Assembly (NCBI GenBank): GCA_026874595.1
Contig: CM049316.1
Location: 33,675,339-33,739,338, forward strand
Source of the DNA: Sipunculus nudus
Lineage: Eukaryota > Annelida > Sipuncula > Golfingiida > Sipunculidae
Length of the DNA: 64,000 nt
Direction of reading: 5' to 3'
Below are positions 12,600 to 25,299 of this stretch, piece after piece. The translations under genes were made by a program, and so were the position numbers. How positions within the stretch are numbered: the stretch's first letter is position 1; every line of letters starts with the position of its first letter. The notes under the pieces are model-generated. The model was not told where the DNA came from. It did not search any database and saw only the letters and a program-made list of their open reading frames with translations.

Positions 12600-14100
12600 A
12601 TTTTATCTATGAAGCATTTGAACATCACTAATTTGACAAATTATGTCTAATAAATGAATAAACTTTACAGTAATCAGGGATTATGTTGGCATTACCAGTT
12701 ACTATGGTGGTCTATTGAGGATTGTTTGCATAATGTGATGTCATTCAGTAAATGGTTGGTGTAAACACCCATTTCTTTTTTTGTATATTGATGATGGACC
12801 GGCAAACTAATTTGAAGAACATCTATTTGAATTTAATTGTTTTTAATTTTTAGTATTCAAATAGATATTCAATAGCGGGTTTTCTTTTGTGCACAAGCTT
12901 GGCTATAGCAAAACAGTTAGTAATTGTACTGCAGAAACACCTAGGTCTATGACATCAATAGTTAATGACTCTCCTTCCTGCTATCTTTTGATACACGCCA
13001 AGATTTTGTAAATGCCTAGTAAATGAAACATGTGATGATCGACATATATTTTTGGTCAATATTTTTAGTTAGGTATTTTATAAATTGATTTAATTTCCCT
13101 TAATATTTCCATTCAAAAATCAATTCAAGTAGCATGCATAATTGACTACTTATAAATTTGAACATATAACAGTAACAGAGACTGTGGATGTAACATTGAT
13201 ATGTTACTGGCAGTACATGTATATTGGATAAAGCCGTTAAAGTCTAGAATATTGTAAGTTATTTCTTTTTTATTCTGTTGTTTATTGATATAAACTAGTT
13301 AATTAATATATTACATATTACATGGAATTACATTTAAACATTGTTTCTTTATTTAGCTATGAATTCAAACTGTAGGATCTCATAACCCGACTCATCATCA
13401 TGTTACTAAACTGTTCACCATTGTTCATTATTAGGACTATTTATAAGATCAATTCAGTTACTTAATTTTCATTGTAAAACACGTATTGTTCTTTTAATTG
13501 TTGATGAACCGTCAAATTAACTTAAAGAACAGCTTGTATATTTGCAGATTCTATTGTTGAATGTTTAAATAGATATGAAATTTCACCTTTGATGTAAATT
13601 TCCTTGCACCTCAGTGGAGTTTTGTTATGTATATGCTGGGTGGTGGAACAAAAGTTTGTAACAGTTTGTACAGTATATTCACATAATTACGAAAAGTCTG
13701 AGCACTTTGATAAAACTAGTTAACGACTCTCTGTTCTCTTGATTCGAACAAAGATTTTGTTAACTTCTTTTAATTGAAAAGATGCAGGTGTTTTTTTTTC
13801 TTTCTTTGTATTTTATAATTTTTTCCTTAAATACCACCACTCATAGAATCCATTGAAGTAGCAATACTGGACTAGTAAAAAATTTGAACATATTACAGTA
13901 CCAGGGACTTTGTGAAAATTGTAAGTTGTTTTCTCTATATTATGTTGTTCTTTGATATACATCAGTACTTTAATATATGTGGAATTACATTCAAACATTA
14001 TTGTATTATAGGGGGCATGAACTCAGACTGCAAAATCCAATAACCCAATTCATCAGCATATTACTAGACAAGCACTCTTTCTGCTACAGTTCTTAGTATC
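12600..14100 (+). repeat. Diverged repeats in the LINE 5' region
   Basis: Blocks such as 'TTTGAACATAT.ACAGTA.CAG' at about 13150 and 13875, 'GATGGACCGGCAAACTAATTT' / 'GATGAACCGTCAAATTAACTT' at about 12795 and 13503, and the 'GTTAATGACTCTC' / 'GTTAACGACTCTC' pair recur about 710-725 bp apart. A third weak copy lies near 12610-12680. This resembles the monomer promoters of some L1 elements. Function is inferred only. Confidence 0.65.
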
Positions 14101-14972
14101 AGCACCTACTGCTTGTAACGACCAGGGAGCTAATTATACAAGATGCTTGAGGCTTGTTATATGTATTTGTGTTGTCTGTACTGTCTGACTTTGTATAGTT
14201 GTAATTGATTATGTCTGATATATGTAATATAGCATCACTGAATGTAAGAGGGCTGGGCAGTCATAAGAAAAGAAGAGAAATATTTTATTGGTTAAACAGA
14301 AAAAAAAATTGACATTATTTTCCTCCAGGAAACACATAGTAGTAAAGAAAATGAATCAGATTAGGGAAACCAGATTTATTTTTGTCATGGAACCAGTCAA
14401 GCTAAAGGGGTTAGTATATTAGTGAAAAATAAAGCAGGAATTCAAGTTAAAAATATTAAATCAGATAAACATGGTAGGTTTTTGATTATTAATGCCACAA
14501 TAGGAGTCCATAACATTACATTAGTGAATGTAGCACCAGAAGTTGATAAAGAAGGTGGAAATAAACATACTCAGAAAAAATCAAGACAAACTCTTTTACA
14601 GTGGATGGAACTTAATCATTTGACAGATATTTGGAGAGCTCAGCACCTATAGGCATCTTAAAATATACATGGCATAGACACAATCCACAACCAGTATTTT
14701 CCCGCCTTGACTATTTCCTTATTAGTGATAGCCTTTGCAGCTATATTGACATGACAGATATTGAAACAGGATATAAAACAGATCACTCACTCATTTATAT
14801 GAGTATAATGATAAGAGATCATCCACGAGGACGGGGATATAGGAAACTAAATTGCCCATTACTTGAGGATGAAATTTTTGTTAAACAAATCAAAGAATAT
14901 ATAAAAAACACTGTCAATGATAATAAAGAAGCAAACCCTTCCCTTCTATGGGAAACAATAAAATGCAAAATT

Positions 14973-15964
14973 AGAGGCGAAAGTATAGTATTTTTAACTA
15001 ATAAAAAGAGAAAGTTCACTGATAAATTAATAAAAATAGAGAGAGGAATGCACAAAGTCAATAAAATAAAACTAAAACTTTTGAATACAAATGTAAATGG
15101 GATATTGCAATGAATAACCATAAACTTTTCATCGAGAAAGAGACCAGAGGAGCTGTAATAAGATGTAGAACCAGATGGTTTTCTGAAGGAAATAAACCAA
15201 CAAAATATTTTTTAAATTTAGAAAAAAGAAATTTTGAACAAAAATCAATACTTAGACTGAAAGATAAAAATTGAAAAATTACAACTGATAGAGAACAAAT
15301 TATGCAAGAACAATTAATATATTACAAGAACTTATATACAGCAAATGAACATGAAAAGAATAGCACCCACCCATTTATCACAGAAGATGGGCTCCCTACA
15401 CTCACAGATGAAGAAGCATATACATGTGAAGGAGATTTTTCATTATCTGAACTAAACAAAACAATTAAAGAGGCGAAAGTATAGCATTTTTAACTAATAA
15501 AAAGAGAAAGTTCACTGATAAATTAATAAAAATAGAGAGAGAAATGCACAAAGTCAATATAATAAAACTAAAACTTTTGAATACAAATGTAAATGGGATA
15601 TTGCAATGAATAACCATAAACTTTTCATCGAGAAAGAGACCAGAGGAGCTGTAATAAGATGTAGAACCAGATGGTTTTCTGAAGGAAATAAACCAACAAA
15701 ATATTTTTTAAATTTAGAAAAAAGAAATTTTGAACAAAAATCAATACTTAAACTGAAAGATAAAAATTGAAAAATTTTAACTGATAGAGAACAAATTATG
15801 CAAGAACAATTAATATATTACAAGAACTTATATACAGCAAATGAACATGAAAAGAATTGCACCCACCCATTTATCACAGAAGATGGGCTCCCTACACTCA
15901 CAGATAAAGAAGAATATAAATGTGAAGGAGATTATTCATTATCTGAACTAAATAAAACAATTAA
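14973..15964 (+). repeat. 496-bp tandem duplication inside LINE ORF2
   Basis: Segments 14973-15468 and 15469-15964 are near-identical head-to-tail copies with roughly a dozen differences. Both carry the same in-frame TGA (GATAAAAATTGAAAAATT), so that stop is older than the duplication. Confidence 0.93.
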
Positions 15965-18048
15965 ATCACTCAAAATTAATGAGACACCAGGACCTGATGG
16001 ATTTCCAGCTGAATTCTATCAGAAATTTTGGGAAGATATTAAAAATTATTTATGGCTGCTCTTAACCATTCATTTTATAATGGTATCTTACCAGTCACAA
16101 TGCGACAAGGAGTGATATGTCTTATCCCCAAAAAAGGTAAAGATTCTTTGCTTTTAAAGAACTGGCGTCCTCTCTCTTTATTAAACACGGATTATAAAAT
16201 TATTGCCAAAACTTTAGCTAAAAGACTTAAGACAGTACTTTCCTCTATCATTCATTCTGACCAAACAGGTTTCATGGAAAATAGATATATTGGAGAAAAT
16301 ATCGACAACTGTTAAATTTTGGACCAGGTTTTAGAAAATGGATTCAAATACTTTATACAAACATAAAAAGCTGTGGTATAAACAGAGGATGGGCTACTAC
16401 TTACTTTAGTATAAACCGAGGTGTTAGACAAGGCTGTCCCTTGTCACCATATTTATTTGTTCTAGCCTCGGAAATGTTAGCAATTAAAATAAGGAATAAT
16501 TCTAAAATCAAAGGTGTAAACATTGGGGGAGTAGAACATAAATTAATACAGTATGCTGATGATACAGTTGTAACTCTTACTGGTGGTACCAAGTCTATTA
16601 AAGAACTTATGGAAATATTTTAAGAATTTGAAAAAAATATCTGGACTAAAAGTAAATATAGATAAAACTGTAGTGATATCAATGACACCTTTAGCTAATG
16701 AAAAAGAAAATATTGAAAGACTAGGTCTTCAGTGGTGTACTGAGCCTATAAAGATTTTGGGTATATATATTCATCCTGATTGGAGAAAGATGAAAGATAT
16801 TAACTATAAAGAAATACTCAGTAAAATTAAAACAATAATAAATATATGGTCCAATAGAGGAATGTCACTATCTGGAAAAATTGCTATATTAAAAACACAT
16901 ATCCTGTCACAATTAATATATGCACTACAGGTACTACCAAATCCATCTGATACATACATAAAAGATATAGAATCACTCTTTTGGAAATTTATTTGGGGTA
17001 AACAAGACAAGATTAAACGAAGCATACTTGTAGCACCTATTGAAAAAGGAGGACTTGATATGATACACTTAAAATCTAAAATCGAAGCTTTAAAAATAGT
17101 CTGGGTTAAACGTTTTCTGTCTGGTCCTTTAGAACATGGTTGAAAACAGATAGTTAATATACAACTTAAAAGAATGGGCTCTTATATATTTAAATGTAAT
17201 CTTAGGTCTAGTGACACAATCCATTTTGATTATTTATGTAACCCTTTTTGCAGAGATGTTCTAGAAGCATGGTGTAAATATAAGAATGTTTACACCACTG
17301 ATGAAATTTTAAGTCAAGAGTTGTTTTATAATTCACATATAAAAATGGATAAGAAAACAGTATTCAGTAACGAAATGTACAATGCTGGTGTCATTAAATT
17401 ATATGATATTATAAAAAATAAGGATAGAAAAAAGTGACATTTCTGTCACTTACAGAACTGACAAAAAAGGTTAAAATTAGGAAAATGCAGTATTTAAGTA
17501 TAATTGACGCAATCCCAGTAACTTGAAAAAAAAATAGTTAAAACATGTGATAATACACATAATTACATTCCAGATAATACAAATATAGATATAATCATGA
17601 ACATTAAGAAAGTCACACAGAGGGTTTACAAAGAAATAATAATGAATGTCTGCACTGAACCTTTTAAAACTATTGATAAATGGACTAGAGACATGCAGTG
17701 CAACTGTCAAGATTTGGTATATGAAGCATTTAAAAATATTAAAAACATCACAATATCAGAAATATTAAGAATGTTTCAATTTAAACTAATTCACAGGACT
17801 ATAACTCTCAATCCACTGTTATTTAAAATTGGAAAAGCAAGTAGTGTGCTCTGTTCATTTTGTAAAATAGAGAAAGAAACAATCATACATGTTTTATAAT
17901 TGCAGGGAAACACAACTTTTTTTTACTCAAATAAAATACTGGTAAATAAGTAAACACATCCCAGTGACAGAATCTTTTCAGTAAAATATCTATTATTTTT
18001 AACAATACTAATAACTCTCTTGTTAATATGCTTATATTATTATTTAAA

Positions 18049-18092
<44 letters not shown>
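18049..18092. repeat. (TA)n microsatellite within LINE
   Basis: A run of about 44 bases of alternating AT inside the ORF2 3' part. Confidence 0.95.
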
Positions 18093-18095
<3 letters not shown>

Positions 18096-18672
18096 CAAAT
18101 ATGAAGAAATAAGGCCAAACTTCACCAGTTACAAGCTCTATGTAGAACAGATATATACAATAGAAAGAAATATTGCTCAAAACAAAGGAAATATATCAAT
18201 ACACTTTGAAAAATGGAATCCACTTTTTGTAGAAAACACTGTTTCATGTTATTTAAATTAACTTTGGTGTACGGTTTACAATTATCATATTATTTTACTA
18301 TGACATATTACTATTGTAATGCAATTTAGTCTTTATATTTAGAGAACACTGTCATGCTAAATTTAATGATTGTCAACGTACTCAGTCTCAAACATGAAAG
18401 ATAACAATTCAAGATTAAATTGATACTTCCCGAAAAAAAACACAAAATGTCTTTTTTTTTGTCTCATAATATAAATATCACTATACTAACATGTATTTTG
18501 TAATTATATAAGGTTATTGCCTCTTGCTGATAAATGCTTTTGATTTAGCTCAGATGTATTTCAGTTATGAATGTCAATGTGCTGTATTCAACATTGTATT
18601 TATGTGTGTGTAAACTGTTGTATTTAATTTTGTATTATATTTGTGTAAAATGTTGTATTCAATAAAAAAAAA

Positions 18673-19640
18673 AACAAGCCTCTGTAACTCACTTTGTTGA
18701 ATTTAATTTTAATTAGACCTAAAATTTCCTATGTAATATTTTTTTTTTTGGGGGGGGGATCATTATAATCTTTACTAGGTTAAAGTGCCCCTGTAACCCA
18801 ACTTTGAATAATTTAATATTAATTATGATCTCCAAAATGTTAAATATTTGGGGGGGGGGGTATTAATATAGACTGGGTAAAAGAGCCTCTGCTACCCCAC
18901 TTAGATGAATTTACTTTTAACTATGACATCCAAAATGTCATATTTTCTTTAGGGGGGGGGTAATTAATCTAGACAGGGTTAACAAGCCTCTGCAACCCTT
19001 GCTGCAGTCTTGCAGCGCTGACATATATAGTAAACAATGATCAAGCAGATAAATGGAGTTCGTACATGGCGGACTACTGCAACCCCACTTGATGAATTTA
19101 ATTTTAATTATGAAATCCAGAATTTCAATTTTTTTGGAGTGGGGGGGGATTATTAATTTAAACCAGGTTAAGAAGCCTCTGCAACTCCATTTTGATGAAT
19201 TTTAATTTTACTTATGATATCCAGAATGGATATTTTTTATTGGGGGGGGGGGGATTAATATAGAATGGGTAAACAATTTTCTGCAACCCCACTTTGACAA
19301 ATTTGACAACTTTGACAATATTTTTAATTATGACATCCAAAATGTCATATTTGTCTTTGGGGGGAATACACGGGGGGAGGTTATCAATCTTGACAGGGTT
19401 AACAAGCCACAGCAACACCAATATGATGAATTTAATTTTAATTAAGTCATCTAAAATGTCATATTTTAGGAGGGGGATATAAATCTAGACCGGGTAAACA
19501 AGCCTCATATGGGGAGGTTGTGGGAAGGGGAAAATCGAGGGGGGGGGGATTATTCTAGACTTGGTTAACAACCCTTTGATTCATATATCAACCCCACTTT
19601 GATGAATATACTTTTAATAATTACATCCAACAACAGCTTG
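18673..19640. repeat. G-rich ~100-bp tandem repeat array, right part
   Basis: About nine units, each starting near AACAAGCCTCTGCAACCCCAC, followed by TTTGATGAATTTAATTTTAATTA, 'CATCCAAAATGTCATATT', a G8-G12 run and 'ATTAAT.TAGAC.GGGTTAAC'. Unit starts lie near 18673, 18784, 18883, 18980, 19167, 19272, 19401, 19497 and 19567. The G-tracts vary in length. It continues the units at 12224-12345. Confidence 0.9.
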
Positions 19641-20744
19641 TGACCTAAAACATTGACCCTCATTTGTGGAACTGAAAAAAATGTGTTTTCTCCTATATCA
19701 ATTTTATGCATTTCTTAAATAATTTGCAAAGTATACTTTTTATTTGTCACTTTTTAATTAGGCCTTGTTTTTTTCATTGAAGATATCTTTTTCTAAGTAA
19801 TTAACCTGCCATTTTATAAAGTATTGACAAATTTCAATGGGGACCCCTTGGTGAAACAGACTTTACTCACTTGCAAGGTATCTCCTACCGCAGGGATGGT
19901 TTCACCAACATAGGGCCAACATTTTCAAAGAAGTCACCATAAGTTTCAGAGATATTGGACCCATAACCTTTCAGTACATCAACACATACTTTGAAATTCA
20001 TAGTTTTAAAATTATCCACCAGTGTATAGTTTTTGCAAAAAAAGTGGAGAGGCAGCTTGATCTGTATAAGTATTGGTACTGTCTAAATTGTCCATCATAT
20101 ATTTAAACAGAAATAAAAAAGACTTCCCAGTGATGCTTTATTGTTTCCAACTATGGGAAATTTGGGGTTTTACCAAATCTTTGACACAGAGGTTATGTAA
20201 GAATATATCTGTGTATCCATGTCCAAAATTCTCAAAAAATCAACAAAAGTTGTGTACTAATTTTGTTCGATGACATGAACTTTATTTGTTTAATCCCTTT
20301 TTAAGCGCAGGTTTGATCAGTCTCGCGTTCCATTTGGTAAACTTAATAATTGGTGTCTGATACCTGTCTTTGGTGTGGGGCAAAGTAGAACATGCCAAAA
20401 TAGCTCAGACAAAAATGGCACAAATGGGAAAATGATAGAAATAGGCACATTTACAATATGAGGCCAACAAATGTGCCTGCTGAGAAAAAAAAACCTTGTG
20501 AGATATTTGAATTATATTTAAATTTATAGAGATTGTGGGGCATAAAACAAGGGACACAATGTAGTATCAGCCTTATCATGTATTATCAGCTGTCAGTCAT
20601 TAGACATCGCTGCTGAAGTATTTTACCTGCTCAGAGAGAGATTGTAATTAAGGCAGAACATTAAAAATATAATATCATATGAATATACCATTAATACAGG
20701 AAAAAGAAAAGAATAATGTAAAAGAACTCTTTGCAGACTAAGGA
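19641..20744. other. Non-coding, no gene seen
   Basis: AT-rich sequence without recognisable coding or repeat structure. Confidence 0.5.
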
Positions 20745-20912
20745 TCTGTATCTGAAGAAAGAGCATCAGAAATGACAGAGTGGTCAAAGAGTCATTCTAA
20801 ACCAGAAAACAATCACATGCAGACAACCACACCAGCGAGTCATAACTGGACACACAGTAACAGTGAGGTCTCTATATGTCAGCGGTATCCAAGAATTCTC
20901 CTGTCAGGCATG
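20745..20912 (+). CDS. Candidate internal exon, unknown product
   Basis: An open block of 55 codons plus 2 bases ends in phase 0 at a good donor (ATG|GTGAGT). From an internal Met (20772) it reads MTEWSKSHSKPENNHMQTTT and ends ICQRYPRILLSGM. The acceptor used (ACTAAG|GA) is weak. The stronger TTTGCAG six bases earlier would bring in a stop. Joined to 11772-11865 the split codon becomes GGA and the frame continues (VYNGSVSEERASEM). The block is Ser/Thr/His-rich, with no domain recognised. Could be a real exon of an unknown gene or a chance frame. Confidence 0.3.
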
Positions 20913-23380
20913 GTGAGTATCCTATTGCTCTGTTAAAATATTGCCACAGACAGTTATTGTGGAAAATGGTGAACAGGTTCATGGTTTTGAGCTCAGCTAA
21001 CTGTAAGTCAACTGACATACAGCAATGACCCTCCACCCATCACCCAGCCTGCTGTCTGTCAGACTGGCACATTTTGAAACCATTTGACCTGTGAACTTAA
21101 AATTGGTATACATGTCCATAGATAATTTAAAGCTTTACCGTATGCTCAAGGCTGATGGTGCCACCTTCAATAGTTTCTTGGTTTTGTCCATTTGTTCATC
21201 TGTTTTGGGTAAGAACTATATTTCATGAGTGATTTATCCTATAGTTTGTGTGCAGGTCTATTCAACTTTACTATATCTTTTGCCACATAAATATCAATAT
21301 TTTTTAACAATAGATCACCTAAACTGAGCTGATAATGGGCATGGAAAAAAGCTGCCAGGTCTAGAAGATTCTCTTTATAATTATTGTTTTCAGCTGGTTT
21401 CGAGTTTGTTTCAGAAGAACTAACCGCTGGATGGAATATTGCATCATTTTAAGGTCATGTGACCTAGGACCTAACCTTTTGTTTTTTTCGTGCTGTCCTT
21501 ATCTAAGGAATTGCTGTAGCTATCAGCTTTCAGTTCAGGAAAATCTTGCATATCATGCACATGTTGCATGTCCACAAAACATCGAAGGTTTTGCTGCTTT
21601 CTCAAGACAGAAGCACCACCTTTTATATATTTGTATTTTACAAAAAATCTTGCAAGAATCAAGTTTTGCATCTCCATAGATCTTGGATGGTAAACATTTC
21701 CGAAAATGTCATAAAGTACAATTGGGGAACAGACTGAGAAAATTTTATTTTCATTTAAGGTGACATATTTCCTGTGACTTTTCACGGTATCAACTTGTGC
21801 CTTGATTTCCTACCATGTCAAATGCCATTCTAAACAAATGGCTACTCTCATTGGCTAAGAAATGCTGATACAGTCTTGCATTGTATTGAGGCAGTTTTAG
21901 AAAACCTTCCAATGACCAATAAATAAGTAAATATCCTTAAAAAAGTGTGGGGTAATAATTCTCGTGCACATCATTGTATCATCACAAACACACATTAAAT
22001 CCTAGCATTAACTGTCACGTGATAACATTGTCTGTCTGTCCATTTTTCTGTCAGTGCTCGTTTCTTTAAAAAATTTCCTAAATATTATTAAATTTCATTT
22101 AAATTTGGTGTAGTTGTTTTACTCAGAAAATGCATTAACAGGGTAGTCTAAGGCCTGTCTGTGTAATCATCTGTCCATCTGGCATTCAAAGTCAAGATCA
22201 TGAAAATTGATTAATTTTCTGTGTTTCTTTGTCAAAATGAGCATATCTAAATAAACATATTCTTTGTCTGTGATTTTAAATATATATCATCTTTTTCAGT
22301 TCTAGATGGGATTTCAACACACTTAAGTGTTATTTAATGCAAGGAAATAAAAGGATTTTAGAATATCCTTTGTAGTCACAACAAATTGTTTAAAAATGAC
22401 GAAGCTATAGCCCATAATATTCGCACCATTACAATGAAAAATCAACACTGAACTTAAAGATATGAATATGTTGCAACACTTAAGTTTATAGGTGGCACAG
22501 AAGCAATTTGAGATGTGTACATATTCACTGCATAACATGATATAATGGATGGACATTATGTACTTAGAGCCATAGCTTTTTATGAATTTCATTAAAAGAA
22601 ATTTTCCTTTTTTTCTGTGCTAGGGTGCCATACATGCATAATAAAGAAGGAGGCACTCAGAGCATACCTGCCAATGAAGGGATATTAATTCTGGTTTACT
22701 CAGTAATTTAGCCAGTCCATCTTGCGAGTTAATCAGTTGTATATTTGCATTCTTTTCCGCAAATTTTACAGAAATCAATGGAGAACATTGCGGTCACTGT
22801 CTTGAAAAACAAAAAAATCAGGGATTATTGGAATTCAGTTGAAAAAGTGTCCAAATATGTAATTATATCTCCATACCATATACTTGACATAAATTATATT
22901 TATAGAAATTCCCAGTGAAATTTTGGAGATATTGTGTGGATATGCTGATTGGCAAACAGTTTAATTCATTCCCTCTTCCAACTGCTTTTGTGCTGATATT
23001 GATGTTCATTTGTTGTAGATTCAGCAAGACTTCAGTATTTTGTACAAGGGTTCATAAGGTGGCAGATTATTAGAGGAGTTGGGCACAAAGTTCACCCCAT
23101 TGTCATCCAGTATGCTGACAGACAATAAAGGAACTGGTGGGAGACATTTGATGTTGAACAGGAAACAACTTATGGTACATGTAAATAATAGATGCATGTA
23201 TATACTTAGCTATATCCATGTCATTTTATATCCATGTTTTTGTTATGAGTGACCACAGTTCATAAGAAGTCCAGTAGTGATGCTGCTAAATTACCAATAA
23301 GTTTGATTATATTAAGCCATTTACACTTTTTGTCTGTTGTCTGGTGGTTCAGCTGTACACAGAGAATAATAAGTAAGAGT
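20913..23380. other. Non-coding, no gene confirmed
   Basis: No further exon continuing 20745-20912 could be fixed. A diverged copy of the GTCTGTCTG/CAAGGTCA-type repeat is at about 22025-22240. A short open block at 22769-22858 with an acceptor-like CAG start was judged too weak to call. Confidence 0.4.
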
Positions 23381-23523
23381 CAGGGTTGGAACTAGGTACT
23401 TGTACCTGTACCTGGACCTGTACCTAGGTTCAAAATTCTCAATACCTGTACCTAGGTTCTGTACCTGGCCGTTTCACTTGACCTGTACCATTGTACTGGC
23501 ACATGTACCTGACCCAAACCCTA
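23381..23523. mobile_element. hAT-like MITE with GTACCTGTACCT repeats
   Basis: It starts CAGGGTTGGAACTAGGTAC and ends GTACCTGACCCAAACCCTA. The end reverse-complements to TAGGGTTTGGGTCAGGTAC, so the ends are inverted repeats. The interior consists of GTACCT/AGGTAC half-sites. The flanks GTAAGAGT and GTAATAAA agree at 5 of 8 positions, compatible with a decayed 8-bp hAT target duplication. Confidence 0.6.
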
Positions 23524-25299
23524 GTAATAAATTTCTGCCTTGATACTTCTAGCTTTCATTTCAGTTAGACTTTCAGATAGATCCAAGTGTAATCTGTGTA
23601 GAAACCAAATTGGGTCATTGTGACATTCTGTTAGATGCAAACTGAAATTTAGCAACTAGAATATCAGACTCCACTAGATGCCTAAGATTGCAAAACATAT
23701 AATTTTCACTTTGTAAAAAATCAGGAAATATATTTACTCACTTAACATGAGAATTGTTGAAGCTTTAGATTTTCTTCTGGGATATAACTTATTTAATAAA
23801 GATTCAATTTTATAACCAAAATTAGATCTGAATTTTGGCATTTTTTTTAAAGAGATTAGCATAAATATAAAATCAGTACCTTAAATTTGCCCAAATATGA
23901 CCATGGCACATTTTTTCCTGTTAATTCTGTGGATTTAATTTTCAACATGTACACATAAGCATTCTAACTGAAATTTGAAAAAATAATAACAAAAACTGCA
24001 AATTTTAATCCCGTTTGCAAACACCATGTCAAGTTTGGTTTTCGTCATGTTAGTGGCGGTAGGCTATCGCCAGGCTGTTATATAATCACATCTCTCCTGG
24101 CTAGCTCACTCTGTCTTGGTCCGCTGGATCAAGCTGCCTGCAGTAACTACCACAGAGGACCTTTCTCTCTCTCTCTGTCCCACCAACCAAATTCTGCGGA
24201 AAGACCCGTACAATAAGATTAATCTTTTAATTTCAGTTTTTAGCAACCATCAGTAACCTTAAAGACTCCTTCCCACCCACCCCTTCAGTATACACAGGAC
24301 TCATAAACAAGATAAGTTATAATTTCAATTCTAAATTAATTTTAACGAAAAAATATCAGGATTTAAATCCTAAAATTCTCAATTAACTCTTTTTTCACTC
24401 ATTTTTTAAAGACAATTACTTTTTTTCTGGAGCACTCATTCTTTTTTTTCAATCATTTAACATTGACAGGCCTTTAAGTGGTCATTGACATGTTTTAGAT
24501 TTAATAAGAGATAAATACTTTAGCATTTCATTTTTATCTCTCAAAGTTTGCTGGGCCTTTATATGAATAACACTGTTAAACCTAGTTTTATCAGAAATAT
24601 GGGCAATCGTTTGTGTGATTAAATTTTAGCTTATATGGCATATATTCAACTATAAAAAAACTTAATTACTTTCACACATTTTTTGTTTGTTCATGAAATG
24701 TGTCATTTCATAAAATACTTAGGCCTATTTTTCCTTATTGCATCATTAAATGGTTATAAGCCAAAAGTTTAATTTATTACACAGTGTAAATGCAAGTTTT
24801 ACCTGATCGGCTTGTTTTAAGATGCTTTTTAAATCCCGTTTATGCTCATTTGAATTTATAGCATTTTATATCAGTTAATAAATTAATGTTTATCATTAAA
24901 CTTCGGCTCATGTCCATTATTCTATAATTTACATTTATCAGGGCCATTTTCTCTTAGCTTATCAAATATATGTAAAACCAAAAGAAATAAGCATATTTTG
25001 CAATACGGTCATTTTTTAAAAATTTAGCTGAGTGATGTGACCCATTGGTCTCTCGGTTTTTTTTTGTGGAGTAAAGCGGCTTCATTTTTTTTTATTTCTA
25101 ACTTAAATACATATATGTACATCTGTAGAATTTCATTATGGGTTTAGACTTTGTGACAGGCAAGTATCACACGCTTACATTATCTAAGCTCAGTTAAATT
25201 CTCAGCAGATTTCAAGCATATTTTATGAGATCAGAGCTCACAAGACATAAGATGGGCGTATTATGTAAGTTTGCGGTGCTCTTGTTATATCCTGCCTTT
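23524..25299. other. Non-coding, no gene seen
   Basis: AT-rich. A less AT-rich patch at 24040-24210 contains a short CT run (about 24161-24178). No protein or RNA feature was recognised. Confidence 0.45.

Larger units (their letters stand above)
14211..18260 (+). pseudogene. LINE ORF2 (endonuclease + reverse transcriptase), broken
   Basis: The likely start ATG at 14211 gives MSDICNIASLNVRGLGSHKK. Frameshifts and stops follow at about 14310 and 14640 and at several later points. An interval between the APEVDKE and NKHTQKKSR blocks appears to be missing, where L1 endonucleases have the GGDFN-type motif. The RT finger block (CLIPKKG, NWRPLSLLNTDYK, QTGFMENRYIGENI) runs at 16316 straight into NFGPGFRKWIQ. 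The part that should hold motif A (F..AFD, the first catalytic Asp) is therefore deleted, while RQGCPLSPYLF and QYADDT remain. The C-terminal CSFC..........H....C knuckle is at 17845-17900, and the last coding blocks follow a (TA)n tract at 18049-18092. It cannot encode active enzyme. Confidence 0.9.
12346..18672 (+). mobile_element. Near full-length L1/Tx1-like LINE, inactive
   Basis: Length about 6.3 kb. The left edge follows AACAAGCCTCTGTTAC (12330-12345). The right edge is an AATAAA plus poly-A tail (18658-18672) followed by AACAAGCCTCTGTAAC, which reads as a target-site duplication of about 16 bp. The 5' 1.8 kb holds diverged repeats and no visible ORF1. ORF2 remains follow. The endonuclease start NIASLNVRGLG, FLQETHS, RLDYFLIS and TDHSLI, the RT blocks LIPKKG..NWRPLSLLN, RQGCPLSPYLF and YADD, and the C-terminal CCHC knuckle identify an L1-clade (Tx1-like) non-LTR retrotransposon. 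It sits inside a tandem array. Confidence 0.93.

Noticed and set aside
18028-18261. ORF with an IYIYIY run, and similar ones at 34068-34286 and 63361-63681
   Set aside because: Open only because of (TA)n tracts. The non-repetitive part of the first belongs to LINE ORF2.
20745-20912. Assignment of the candidate exon to a known family from its QRYPRILLSGM end
   Set aside because: The match is too short and I cannot name a family without inventing one.
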